Shown piece by piece: positions 24,452-32,860 of a DNA stretch of 64,000 nucleotides; the first letter of the stretch is position 1; each line of letters opens with the position of its first letter. Made by a program: the position numbers and the translations under genes. This DNA is from Lactobacillus sp. W8174 (lineage in GTDB: Bacteria > Bacillota > Bacilli > Lactobacillales > Lactobacillaceae), in the NCBI RefSeq assembly GCF_016100975.1, contig NZ_JACFRN010000002.1, forward strand, positions 86,656-150,655. The letters run 5' to 3'. Under the pieces are notes generated by a model, which did no database searches, was not told where the DNA came from, and saw nothing but the letters and a program-made list of their open reading frames with translations.

Positions 24452-24928
24452 TTAATAAACAGCACCATCATAAAAGCCAAAGCGAGGCTTATTAAAATCA
24501 AAATCTTTTAATTCACTCACTTTAAGGGCAATGTCGCAAACGCCCCAGCTCATTAGATTAATTGGTTTGCCGTAGTCTTCATCAGGGATGACCAACACAA
24601 TGTATTTACCTTGTGATAAAGCATAGCCCAGTTCCATACCAAGACCTACATCTTCTTCATCAGGTAGATATACTCCGATCATAACATCACTGGCTTTAAT
24701 ACCGGTTAAATCGCCACGGTAAGTTGCAGTTTCCCATTCACGATCACGCAGATATTCAGGATTTTCCTCAACGCTGATGTTTTTGTATTGATGATCCAAA
24801 GGAACATAACTGTTTTCCAGGTCAATGGTTGGGTTTTCTTCTAAAGCTTTCATTGCCTTTTTGTAAGCATCGTTTTGCTTATCGTTAAACCAACCGGCAC
24901 CAAAATAAACAGTTTTTGTTTTAGTCAT
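24452..24928 (-). CDS. ndt: Nucleoside 2-deoxyribosyltransferase
   Basis: The 158-aa protein matches the crystallised L. leichmannii enzyme closely: IYFGAGWF-type start, ENPTIDLENSYVPLD, the nucleophile loop EEDVGLGMELGYALSQGKY with catalytic Glu99 (Glu98 in the one-residue-shorter reference), LVIPDEDYGKPINLMSWGV, and the C-terminal FYDGAVY that completes the neighbouring subunit's site. It swaps the base of 2'-deoxynucleosides for purine or pyrimidine salvage in the cytoplasm. GGAGA lies 7 nt before the chosen ATG. It is co-transcribed with the phosphatase gene 23 nt upstream. Confidence 0.96.
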   Translation of the reverse strand: MTKTKTVYFGAGWFNDKQNDAYKKAMKALEENPTIDLENSYVPLDHQYKNISVEENPEYLRDREWETATYRGDLTGIKASDVMIGVYLPDEEDVGLGMELGYALSQGKYIVLVIPDEDYGKPINLMSWGVCDIALKVSELKDFDFNKPRFGFYDGAVY

Positions 24929-24951
24929 AAAATTTCTCCTTACCATTAAAC

Positions 24952-25752
24952 CTAATTTAAATAAATTTCACGCAACTTACTGATTTCATCATCAGTTAAT
25001 CTCATAATATCACGTAAGTAGTTTTCAACGCTACCATAATTTTTATTTATAGTTGTAAGTACAAAGTCAATGTATTCAGAATGCACAGTTTGCAAGTCTT
25101 TTAAGATGTTTAGGGTTGCGTCATTTGCTCCTTCATCTTTAGCTTTTTGTAAAAAATTATGAACAAAGTCTTTGGTGGCAACGTTTGTTAACAGATAATC
25201 TTTTTTGATTGTTTCAAAGGGCACACCAAGAACCGATAAAATTAATAATGCCGCAAAACCAGTCCGGTCTTTGCCAGCAGTACAATGAAAAATCACACTT
25301 TGATTTTCCTGGTCATTAGCCAGCAACACGTCAAAAAAGTGGCGATAGGCTCTTTGGGCAGACTCACTTTTAATCATGTCATCATAGGCTAAAAACATGT
25401 GGTCAAATCCAGCTTTAGGATCCTGATGCTTTTCGCTGAGAATCTCATCAATTCCCTTAGAAGATTCAGTCAAATCTTCGCTAAATACTGGATCAAAGCT
25501 ATAAATAGCACCTTCAGGTATACGATCAGGTTCGCGGTCAACTTCGTCCTTGCTCCTAAAGTCAACAACGTATTTTACGCCATAATCTTGTAAAAACTTC
25601 AGATCAGTCTTATCAAGCGATGCCAAATTAGCGGTTCTAAGCAATTTGTGCATTTTGACGGTTTTGCCGCTACTAGTTTGATAGCCACCAAGCTCGCGAA
25701 AATTACGGCCACTTTTTACGCCAATTAATTGATTTTTTAGTTTTTGGGTCAT
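24952..25752 (-). CDS. Tyrosine/serine phosphatase family protein (CX5R)
   Basis: The 266-aa protein has the N-terminal signature NFRELGGYQTSSGKTVK of the IphP-like Y_phosphatase3 family, the general-acid region VVDFRS, and the catalytic loop HCTAGKDRTG (Cys near residue 155). It dephosphorylates tyrosine, serine or phosphoinositide-type substrates; the physiological target is unknown. The start was chosen from GGAGG 6 nt upstream, discarding a 15-residue extension with no ribosome site. First gene of a two-gene unit with ndt. Confidence 0.88.
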   Translation of the reverse strand: MTQKLKNQLIGVKSGRNFRELGGYQTSSGKTVKMHKLLRTANLASLDKTDLKFLQDYGVKYVVDFRSKDEVDREPDRIPEGAIYSFDPVFSEDLTESSKGIDEILSEKHQDPKAGFDHMFLAYDDMIKSESAQRAYRHFFDVLLANDQENQSVIFHCTAGKDRTGFAALLILSVLGVPFETIKKDYLLTNVATKDFVHNFLQKAKDEGANDATLNILKDLQTVHSEYIDFVLTTINKNYGSVENYLRDIMRLTDDEISKLREIYLN

Positions 25753-25893
25753 GATACCTCCACCTTTACATTTGACGATTACACCTAATTTTAGCAATAA
25801 ACAAGTATATAAACAATTATAAAAAAAGCCAAGAGTATATCGAAATTATGGTAAAATAAACAAAAGAACAATATATTTCAAAAGGGTGAGAAC

Positions 25894-26385
25894 ATGGAAA
25901 CGAAAAAAGCTAGTATTTTAGTTCCAGTCGACGGTTCAGAGTCGGCAGAAAGATCCTTTGATAAAGCAGTTAAAATTGCAATGACGGAAAATGCCCACAT
26001 TGATGTTTTAAGCGTAATTGATACCAGACAGTTTTTAGGTGAGATGCAAGATACGCTGATTACAGGCGACACCGTTTATCAGATGACGCAAGATTCGGAA
26101 AAATACCTCAAGAGTTTAAAGGAATGGGCTCATGACAATTTGGGTTTTGATGATATTGATTACCACATTCGTTATGGCAGCCCGAAAGCAATTATTTCCT
26201 ATGACTTTATTAAAGACCATCATAATGATTTGATTATTATGGGTGCAACTGGTTTAAATGCAGTTGAAAGAATGTTGATGGGTTCTGTTACAGAATATGT
26301 TAATCAACATGCTTTGGCTGATGTTTTAATTGTCAGAACGGATATTGACAATAATCCAATTAAGCCAGGAAAGGACAACAAATAG
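25894..26385 (+). CDS. Universal stress protein (UspA family)
   Basis: The 163-aa single-domain protein has ILVPVDGS at the start and the ATP-binding signature GATGLNAVERMLMGSV near residues 115-130, as in ATP-binding Usp proteins. The strand DVLIVRTD closes the fold. AAAGGGTGAG precedes the ATG. It is divergent from the phosphatase-ndt unit, monocistronic, with its own terminator. Such proteins are made under starvation or acid stress; the exact role is unknown. Confidence 0.92.
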   Translation: METKKASILVPVDGSESAERSFDKAVKIAMTENAHIDVLSVIDTRQFLGEMQDTLITGDTVYQMTQDSEKYLKSLKEWAHDNLGFDDIDYHIRYGSPKAIISYDFIKDHHNDLIIMGATGLNAVERMLMGSVTEYVNQHALADVLIVRTDIDNNPIKPGKDNK

Positions 26386-26396
26386 GTTTCTAAAAT

Positions 26397-26434
26397 AAAA
26401 GACATACGATAAATAATTCGTGTGTCTTTTTTGT
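26397..26434 (+). terminator. Terminator of the universal stress protein gene
   Basis: The stem AAAGACATACGA / TCGTGTGTCTTT has an 8-nt loop and a T tract. Confidence 0.85.
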
Positions 26435-26600
26435 GCAAAATAAGGAACCTTAAAAAATATTGTATTATTGATGTTCGTAAAATTAACTTTCATAATACAA
26501 AAGCAAAATAAAATCCGATATTTTATTGCGTTTTTGCGAATATTTATGGTATCATTTTCAATGAATGAACGTAATTATACTGTTTGGAAGGTTGAGGGCA

Positions 26601-26705
26601 ATGAAAGTAAATGGAAAAATTTTTAATATCTTTTCCTATTTGTATACTTTTCAACTAGCTTCGTTAACCGTTCGTTTTTCTTTCAAAATATCTTCAAGGG
26701 CATGA
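26601..26705 (+). CDS. Possible leader peptide (34 aa) before the first phnD
   Basis: It begins MKVNGKIFNIFSYLYTFQLA, is rich in Phe and basic residues, and is preceded by GGAAGGTTGAGGG. Its stop is followed at once by the hairpin ATATGAC / GTCATAT and a T-rich run (26708-26740), then by a second tiny frame with AGGAGGG (MENSSGS, 26758-26781). The order suggests leader-peptide control of the phn operon. No codon run points to a specific effector. Confidence 0.35.
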   Translation: MKVNGKIFNIFSYLYTFQLASLTVRFSFKISSRA

Positions 26706-26706
26706 T

Positions 26707-26724
26707 ATGACATAGTCATATTTT
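26707..26724 (+). promoter_or_regulatory. Hairpin in the phnD leader
   Basis: ATATGAC and GTCATAT pair with a 3-nt loop right after the leader stop codon; T-rich sequence follows. Candidate attenuator or operator. Confidence 0.35.
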
Positions 26725-26900
26725 GCCTTTTTATTTGCTCAATTTTAGGAGGGTGCAATGGAAAATAGCAGTGGAAGTTAATTCAGGTCAATTTTATTTG
26801 AAAAGCTACATAAATGTATTGCCATTAATGTGACAACTAAGTTTATGCTCAAAAACAAGAAATATCGTAAGCATATATTGATTAGGAGTATAAAAAACAA

Positions 26901-27833
26901 ATGACCAAAATTAAAAAGTTTCTGATAGCATGTTTTGCTTTGTTACTAACAGTCGGTGTGACAGCATGTTCCAATTCAAGTAAGAAGTCTAGTTCAAGTA
27001 GTAATACGCCAAAATCACTTAACGTTCAGTTTGTGCCCAGCGTAGCTGCCAATAAGTTGGAAGCACGGGCTAAGCCAATGGAAAAACTTTTGTCCAAGCG
27101 CCTTGGCATCCCAGTCCATGTTTCAATGTCAACTGACTACAATGGCTTAGTTGAAGCTATGAAGTCAAAGAAAGTTGATGTTGGTTTCTTGCCTTCAGAC
27201 GCATACATTATGGCTCACAAGCAAAAAGCAGCTAACCTGCTTTTACAATCAGTTCGTTATGGTATTAAGCAACCAAATGGTGTTCAAACCAAAGAATTAG
27301 TTAATTCATACCGTGGTGAAATCCTGGTTAAGAAGGGTTCAAAAATTAAGAGCTGGAAGGACTTAAAAGGCAAGTCAATTTCTGTTCAAGACATCACTTC
27401 CGACTCTGGTTATGTATTCCCAGTTGCTGAATTAAAGCAAAAGGGATTAGATGTAACCAAGAGTTGCAAGACTGTATCTGTTAAGGGTGCCGATCAAGGT
27501 GTCTTAAACGTTTTAAACGGTGATACTGACGCTGCTTTCGTATTTGAAGATGCACGTAATAATGTTAAGAATGATGATCCAAAGATTATGAGCAAGGTAG
27601 TACCAATCTACTTCACCAAGCGTATTCCTAACGATACTATTTCAGTTATCCCAAGTTTGCCAAAATCCTTCCAGAAGAAATTGGCTAAAGCATTTATCGC
27701 TATCGGCAAGTCTAAAGAAGGTAAGAAGATTATTGAAAATGTTTATAACCAAGAAGGCTATACTTACGCAAAAGACAGTGACTACGACATTATTCGTCAA
27801 TATAATAAAGTAATTGCTTCTACTAAGAAATAG
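26901..27833 (+). CDS. phnD: Phosphonate-type ABC transporter substrate-binding lipoprotein, copy 1
   Basis: The 310-aa protein has a type II signal peptide with lipobox VTAC (Cys about residue 23), a Ser/Lys-rich linker, then the PhnD fold starting SLNVQFVPSVAANKLEARAKP. The ligand-site phrases are STDYNGLVEAMKSKKVDVGFLPSD and SVQDITSDSGYVFP. It would be tethered outside the membrane and feed the PhnC/E/E transporter downstream. A second, clearly paralogous binding protein follows, differing in the site loops, so the transporter probably accepts two ligands. No C-P lyase genes are in the window; the true substrate may be phosphonate, phosphite or an unrelated oxyanion. Confidence 0.85.
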   Translation: MTKIKKFLIACFALLLTVGVTACSNSSKKSSSSSNTPKSLNVQFVPSVAANKLEARAKPMEKLLSKRLGIPVHVSMSTDYNGLVEAMKSKKVDVGFLPSDAYIMAHKQKAANLLLQSVRYGIKQPNGVQTKELVNSYRGEILVKKGSKIKSWKDLKGKSISVQDITSDSGYVFPVAELKQKGLDVTKSCKTVSVKGADQGVLNVLNGDTDAAFVFEDARNNVKNDDPKIMSKVVPIYFTKRIPNDTISVIPSLPKSFQKKLAKAFIAIGKSKEGKKIIENVYNQEGYTYAKDSDYDIIRQYNKVIASTKK

Positions 27834-27993
27834 TTTGCCCAATATTTTAAAAATCTAAAAAGGCTACATAATAGGAATTAAATAAACTTTCTTAAACAAA
27901 ATAAGATTTATAGTCAATTCTCTTTTCTAAATAAAACATTTCTGCTATTATTTGATAGAATAAATACAGTATGGCGAAAGGAGAGTGAAGGTA

Positions 27994-28137
27994 ATGCAAA
28001 AATATCAACGGCGCCTAGCGTTCATTGAAGTTTTTGCAAAAAAGCCTTTTCGTTCCTTTCAAAAAGGTATTGTTCGCTTTTTTAGTAAAAGTGTTATTGA
28101 AAGACTTAGTTTAATTCACGTTTGTGTTTTTGGCTAA
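27994..28137 (+). CDS. Possible leader peptide (47 aa) before the second phnD
   Basis: It begins MQKYQRRLAFIEVFAKKPFR, is strongly basic and aromatic, and is preceded by AAAGGAGAGTGAAGG. It ends 28 nt before the second phnD start. A first short frame sits in the same position before the first phnD, but the two sequences are not alike. Peptide expression is unproven. Confidence 0.35.
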   Translation: MQKYQRRLAFIEVFAKKPFRSFQKGIVRFFSKSVIERLSLIHVCVFG

Positions 28138-28165
28138 AGTCTTTTTTTATGTCTGGGAGGGCATG

Positions 28166-29092
28166 ATGAGAAAATTTAGAAAAATATTAGCTTGTGCTGC
28201 TGTTTTTTTAGTAGCATTAATGGCAGCTGCTTGCTCAAATAAGGAAAAGAGCAAAGATAGCGGCACGCCCAAATCATTGAACGTCCAATTCGTTCCTAGT
28301 CAGGCAGCAACTAAGTTGGAGTCTCGTGCAAAGCCACTGGAAAAGATGCTGTCAGACCGTTTAGGTATTCCAGTTCACGTTTCAATGTCTACCGACTATA
28401 ACACCGTGGTAGAAGCAATGAAGTCTAAGAAAGTTGATGTAGGTTTTTTGCCGCCAAATGGTTACATTTTAGCTCATAAGCAAGGAGCAGCAGATGTGTT
28501 GCTGCAAGCACAAAGATATGGGGTTAAACAACCAAACGGACGTCCAACAAAGGAACTGGTTAACTTCTATCGTGCTGAGATTGTAGCTAAGAAAAATTCT
28601 AAAATTAAGAGTTGGAAAGATTTAAAAGGCAAGTCAATTTCTATTCAAAGCCCAACCTCTTCAGCCGGCTACGTTTTCCCGATTGCCGAGTTGAAGGAAA
28701 AAGGTCTTGATGTACGCAAGAGTTGCAAATTAGTCACTGTGACTGGTCAGGATCAAGCTGTTTTGAATGTCCTCAATGGTGACACAGATGCCGCATTTGT
28801 ATTTGAAGATGCACGGACAATTGTGAAAGATGACAATCCTAAAATCATGAGTCAAGTAGTACCAATTTACTTTACTAAACCTATTCCAAACGATACTATT
28901 TCCGTTGTTCCCAGCATGTCTGATTCATTCAGAAAGAAGCTGGCCAAGGCATTTATCGATATTGGCAAGTCTAAGAAGGGTAAAAAAGTCATCGAGAGTA
29001 TTTACACCCATGAAGGATACGTTCACACTAAAGACAGTGATTTTAACGTTGTGCGTAAATATGAAAAAGTTATTGAATCGACCAAAAAATAG
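28166..29092 (+). CDS. phnD: Phosphonate-type ABC transporter substrate-binding lipoprotein, copy 2
   Basis: The 308-aa lipoprotein has lipobox AAAC (Cys about residue 22) and a PhnD fold co-linear with copy 1. Core phrases are shared (HVSMSTDYN, AMKSKKVDVGFLP, KIKSWKDLKGKSIS, NGDTDAAFVFEDAR), but site loops differ: PPNGYI for SDAYI and SPTSSAGYVFP for DITSDSGYVFP. I take the second of two adjacent ATGs, since GGGAGG is 5 nt from it. phnC follows 21 nt later, so this copy is directly coupled to the transporter genes. Confidence 0.85.
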   Translation: MRKFRKILACAAVFLVALMAAACSNKEKSKDSGTPKSLNVQFVPSQAATKLESRAKPLEKMLSDRLGIPVHVSMSTDYNTVVEAMKSKKVDVGFLPPNGYILAHKQGAADVLLQAQRYGVKQPNGRPTKELVNFYRAEIVAKKNSKIKSWKDLKGKSISIQSPTSSAGYVFPIAELKEKGLDVRKSCKLVTVTGQDQAVLNVLNGDTDAAFVFEDARTIVKDDNPKIMSQVVPIYFTKPIPNDTISVVPSMSDSFRKKLAKAFIDIGKSKKGKKVIESIYTHEGYVHTKDSDFNVVRKYEKVIESTKK

Positions 29093-29113
29093 GGAATACA
29101 AAGGAAGTATATA

Positions 29114-29887
29114 ATGGCAGATTCTGCAGTTAAGCCAATAATCGAATTAAAAAACGTTAAAAAAGTTTATGGCAAAGATGTTGTTGGTTTAAAAGACGTC
29201 AATTTAACTATCAATAAAGGTGAATTTGTCGTTATTGTTGGTCTATCTGGCGCCGGCAAATCAACGCTTTTGCGGTCGATTAACCGTTTAATTGATATTA
29301 CCGAGGGTGATATTTTAATTAATGGTGAATCTATTACTAAGGCCAAAGGTAAAAAGTTAAGAACTTTGCGTCGTCATATTGGGATGATTTTCCAAAGCTT
29401 TAACTTGGTAAAGCGCTCAAGTGTGATGCGTAACGTTTTAACTGGCAGAGTTGGATATTATCCCACTTGGAAGTCCACTCTCAACCTTTTTACTAAAGAA
29501 GATAAACAACGCGCCTATGATGCTTTGCAACAAGTTGATCTTGAAGACAAAGTATACTCTCGGGCTGATGAATTGTCCGGTGGACAGCAGCAACGGGTAG
29601 CGATTGCGCGTGTCTTGACCCAAAACCCGGATATTATTCTGGCAGATGAGCCAACGGCTTCACTTGACCCGCAGACTTCACGCCGGGTGATGAAAGACTT
29701 GCAGATGCTTAATGAAAAGCATGGCATGACTGTTGTCATTAACCTGCACAGCGTGCAACTGGCACAGGAATTTGGCAAGCGGGTCATTGGCGTTCGTGCT
29801 GGTGAAATTATCTATGACGGCAAGATGTCTGATACTCCAGCAACAACGTTTGATCAGATCTATTCCGGTGGTGATCAAGATGAGTAG
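29114..29887 (+). CDS. phnC: Phosphonate-type ABC transporter ATP-binding protein
   Basis: The 257-aa ATPase has Walker [10 protein letters not shown] (43-51), the Q-loop [20 protein letters not shown] that marks PhnC, signature LSGGQQQR and Walker [14 protein letters not shown]. The stop overlaps the following permease start by 8 nt, so the operon is phnD-phnD-phnC-phnE-phnE, tightly spaced after the second binding protein. Works at the inner face of the membrane. Confidence 0.93.
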   Translation: MADSAVKPIIELKNVKKVYGKDVVGLKDVNLTINKGEFVVIVGLSGAGKSTLLRSINRLIDITEGDILINGESITKAKGKKLRTLRRHIGMIFQSFNLVKRSSVMRNVLTGRVGYYPTWKSTLNLFTKEDKQRAYDALQQVDLEDKVYSRADELSGGQQQRVAIARVLTQNPDIILADEPTASLDPQTSRRVMKDLQMLNEKHGMTVVINLHSVQLAQEFGKRVIGVRAGEIIYDGKMSDTPATTFDQIYSGGDQDE

Positions 29888-30683
29888 CACAGAGCAAGAA
29901 AAGCTGAAGGCTTTGCCTAAGAAAAAGTTTAAAATCTTAAATTTGCTTTGGGTACTGCTTTTTATTGCTGGATTATTCATTTCTACTAATGAAACCAAAA
30001 CTGACTTAGGCGCCTTGTTTGCCAACTTTGGGCAGTTTGCCGACATTTTCTTGCAAATGCTGCATCCTGACTGGTCTTATCTGGGTACAGTAGTACCACT
30101 TTTGCTGGAAACTATTAAGATGGCGATCTTGGGTACAGCAATCGGTTCTGTAATTGCTTTTATTTACTCTTTGCTTATTGCTCGCAATATTGTGAAAAAC
30201 AAAGCACTTACGGGGATATTGCGGATCATTATGAATATCATCAGAACAGTTCCCGACCTGCTTTTAGGTGCTATCTTCGTAGCTATTGTCGGTATAGGGC
30301 CAGTAGCCGGTGTCTTAGCCCTGGCTATCTGTACGTTCGGGATTGTGGTCAAACTGTTTTACGAAGCAATTGAAACTATTGATCCGGGTCCAATTGAAGC
30401 CTTGACTGCTGTTGGTGCTAATAAGCTGCAAATCATTGTCTTTGCGGTTTTGCCTCAGGTTATTACCTATTTTATTTCCTATTGCTTGTATGCATTTGAA
30501 ATTAACGTGCGTGCTTCAACCGTTTTAGGTTATATCGGTGCCGGTGGTATTGGTTTGTATCTGCAACAGACACTGCAAATCTTTGATTATCCTAAGACGG
30601 GTACAATTATTATCGTGATCATTATAGTAGTGGTACTAATTGATTATGTTTCATCTAAATCACGGGAGGCGTTGATGCAATAA
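29880..30683 (+). CDS. phnE: Phosphonate-type ABC transporter permease 1
   Basis: The 267-aa protein begins [18 protein letters not shown]; the frame is open much farther upstream inside phnC, but the ATG overlapping the phnC stop fits coupling. About five or six membrane helices are present. The cytoplasmic coupling loop is [25 protein letters not shown] (conserved EA...G), which meets PhnC. It pairs with the next gene to form the channel. Confidence 0.9.
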   Translation: MSSTEQEKLKALPKKKFKILNLLWVLLFIAGLFISTNETKTDLGALFANFGQFADIFLQMLHPDWSYLGTVVPLLLETIKMAILGTAIGSVIAFIYSLLIARNIVKNKALTGILRIIMNIIRTVPDLLLGAIFVAIVGIGPVAGVLALAICTFGIVVKLFYEAIETIDPGPIEALTAVGANKLQIIVFAVLPQVITYFISYCLYAFEINVRASTVLGYIGAGGIGLYLQQTLQIFDYPKTGTIIIVIIIVVVLIDYVSSKSREALMQ

Positions 30684-31495
30684 TGGATACAAGTATGAAA
30701 AAATTGCCTCCTAGGCCCATAGATGTTAAAAAACGTGTTTTGCACTGGCTCATAGCAATTGTTACCGCAGTTTTAATTATTTGGTCATGCACAGGAATCG
30801 ATTTTGGCGGAATCAAAGAAACAGCCGGACAAATTGCCGGTGCGATCTTTTCTGGCATTTTTCATCCTGATTGGTCTTATGTCTATAACGGCTCAGGTGA
30901 AGACCTGCTGTCGCAATTATGGGAAACTGTCTGCATTGCCTTTTTAGGAACATTCATTTCTGCCATTATTTCACTGCCCTTTGCTTTTTGGGCCGCAAAT
31001 ACTAAACACAAGCACTGGTATGTCTCACGGTCAGGCAAGATTGTGCTGGCAGTAATCAGATCATTTCCAGAAATTGTTTTAGCCTTAATGTTTATTAAAG
31101 CTGTCGGACCAGGTTCTGCTGCCGGTGTTTTGGCACTAGGCTTTCACTCAGTGGGGATGCTGGCCAAGCTCTTTTCTGAAGCAATTGAAAACCTGGAGGA
31201 TGGTCCTAACGAAGCAGTTACAGCTGTTGGTGGTTCAAAGACAAATATTATTATGTTTTCTACTTTGCCTAATTTAATGCCGGCTTTAATTTCAAACACG
31301 TTATACCGGTTTGATGTTTCGATTCGGTCTGCTTCTATCTTAGGTTTAGTTGGAGCCGGTGGTATTGGTTACCCGTTAATCATTGCGTTGCAGTACCGTC
31401 AATGGAACCGAGTTGGTATCATTTTACTCGGTATCATCATTATGGTTGTGATCATTGACTGGATTTCGGGCTGGATCCGTAAAAAATTAGTCTAA
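30683..31495 (+). CDS. phnE: Phosphonate-type ABC transporter permease 2
   Basis: The 270-aa permease overlaps the previous stop by one base (TAATG). The helices match permease 1. The coupling loop SEAIENLEDGPNEAVTAVGGS and the C-terminal phrase GLVGAGGIGYPLI are typical PhnE features. It is the last gene of the operon, followed by a strong terminator. An internal ATG four codons in is also possible. Confidence 0.9.
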   Translation: MDTSMKKLPPRPIDVKKRVLHWLIAIVTAVLIIWSCTGIDFGGIKETAGQIAGAIFSGIFHPDWSYVYNGSGEDLLSQLWETVCIAFLGTFISAIISLPFAFWAANTKHKHWYVSRSGKIVLAVIRSFPEIVLALMFIKAVGPGSAAGVLALGFHSVGMLAKLFSEAIENLEDGPNEAVTAVGGSKTNIIMFSTLPNLMPALISNTLYRFDVSIRSASILGLVGAGGIGYPLIIALQYRQWNRVGIILLGIIIMVVIIDWISGWIRKKLV

Positions 31496-31515
31496 AAACG
31501 AAAATATCTGAATAT

Positions 31516-31557
31516 AGTGAATCAAGTATGTAAATTTCAGCTTGATTCACTTTTTTT
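31516..31557 (+). terminator. Terminator of the phn operon
   Basis: The stem AGTGAATCAAG / CTTGATTCACT is followed by seven T. Its tail touches the stop of the convergent tag gene. Confidence 0.85.
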
Positions 31558-32122
31558 AGCCGTGATATTTAAAGGGACAATTTTCTAAATGATCATTGAT
31601 TAGGCCAACGCTCTGCAGGAATGAATATAGAATTACAGGACCAACAAAAGTAAAACCGTCTTGTTTCATCTGCCTTGCTAGTTTTTGGGCAATCTTGTTT
31701 GTTGTTGGTACTTCATCACTTGTCTGAGGATGATGAATAATAGGAGTGGGAATAAATTTTTGTAAATAATGGGCAAAATTGCCGTATTTAGCGTCAATAA
31801 TTAATAATGCGCGTGCGTTGGTGATTGCAGCGGCTATTTTTCTTTGATTGCGAATGATTCCTTTGTCTTGCAATAAGAGCGCCTGATCCTGTTCAGTCAT
31901 TTGTGCAACTTCTGCGGGAATAAAATTGCAAAAAGCCTGCCGAAAATTTTGCCGTTTATGCAAAACTGTAGACCAACTAAGACCAGACTGAAACAGTTCC
32001 AGCACCAGCATTTCAAATAAATAGCGTTCATCTAAGTTTAATTTACCCCATTCATGATCATGGTAATCCTTAAGTAAGGAATCATCGTGGTCACTCCAAG
32101 GACAGCGAGTAATATTGTTCAT
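31556..32122 (-). CDS. tag: DNA-3-methyladenine glycosylase I
   Basis: The 188-aa protein has the Tag fold: RCPWSDHD with the zinc Cys, DYHDHEWGKLNLDERYLFEMLVLE, and FQSGLSWSTVLHKRQNFRQAF, which forms the base pocket. The C-terminal VGLINDHLENCPFKY holds the remaining zinc ligands (His and Cys). It excises 3-methyladenine from alkylated DNA in base-excision repair. AGGAG lies 8 nt before the ATG. It converges on the phn operon with a shared terminator region. Confidence 0.93.
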   Translation of the reverse strand: MNNITRCPWSDHDDSLLKDYHDHEWGKLNLDERYLFEMLVLELFQSGLSWSTVLHKRQNFRQAFCNFIPAEVAQMTEQDQALLLQDKGIIRNQRKIAAAITNARALLIIDAKYGNFAHYLQKFIPTPIIHHPQTSDEVPTTNKIAQKLARQMKQDGFTFVGPVILYSFLQSVGLINDHLENCPFKYHG

Positions 32123-32322
32123 GTCTTATTCTCCTTAAATATATATTAACGTTCATAAATAAATACGCCAAAAGATTTTTATTCTTTTAAAAACAATTTG
32201 GTCAGTTGTTGGTTGGAATTTTTTAATTGTTTTCTTTTTCCTAAAATATCAGAAACTTTTCCTTCAAAAAGTGCAATGGCTGTTTTTTTGGTATAATATA
32301 TAATGAACTTTAGGAGGATACC

Positions 32323-32808
32323 ATGGAGAAGTTAGAAATAATAACTTTGGCCGATGACTTGGCCGCAAATCAAGAAAGTATTTTAAATAAAGAAACAGAT
32401 TTTGATGCCGAGGCAGTTTATCGTGTAATTGATAATTTGCACGTTTTGCATAAGCCAATAAAAGAATACTTCGGCATGACTCAAGAACAATACTACGACA
32501 CTGAAAGTGATCATAAACTGACTTTAATTAAGTTATCAGAGCAATTAACCGATTTGCAGGATCGGATTTTAACTAACCATGTTGATGGTTTTGTTGATAA
32601 AAATGAAATTAATTTAACTTATAATCATGAAAATCCCTATGAGGATGGTTTTTACAATAACTTGGTAGATTTTCATGTCGTTAGTTACAGTTTAAAAGTA
32701 ATTGGAGCCGTTGAAGAAGTAGCGCCAAAAACATTACAAGGGGTTTTGTCTAAAGATGCACTTCTGTCAATTGGTTTAGCGGCACACGCTTTAGAAAAAA
32801 GTTTATAA
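32323..32808 (+). CDS. Soluble helical protein of unknown function
   Basis: The 161-aa protein is acidic and predicted mostly helical, with no signal peptide or membrane segment and no motif I recognise. It has a near-perfect AGGAGG site. The following metallophosphoesterase gene starts 52 nt downstream, but a hairpin terminator lies between, so the two are not firmly linked. Confidence 0.7.
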   Translation: MEKLEIITLADDLAANQESILNKETDFDAEAVYRVIDNLHVLHKPIKEYFGMTQEQYYDTESDHKLTLIKLSEQLTDLQDRILTNHVDGFVDKNEINLTYNHENPYEDGFYNNLVDFHVVSYSLKVIGAVEEVAPKTLQGVLSKDALLSIGLAAHALEKSL

Positions 32809-32812
32809 TTTT

Positions 32813-32840
32813 AGAGCTGAATGTGTGTTCAGCTCTTTTT
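32813..32840 (+). terminator. Terminator after the helical protein gene
   Basis: The 9-bp perfect stem AGAGCTGAA / TTCAGCTCT with a 6-nt loop is followed by TTTTT. Confidence 0.85.
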
Positions 32841-32860
32841 CTTTCTGCTTGAGGCAAAAT

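Noticed and set aside
25753..25893. A lacto-usp or 6S-type RNA upstream of the universal stress protein
   Set aside because: Only 140 nt of AT-rich sequence with no stable structure lie upstream.
29733..29879. N-terminal extension of the first phnE
   Set aside because: The frame is open inside phnC, but PhnE begins at the ATG overlapping the phnC stop, giving the normal family length.
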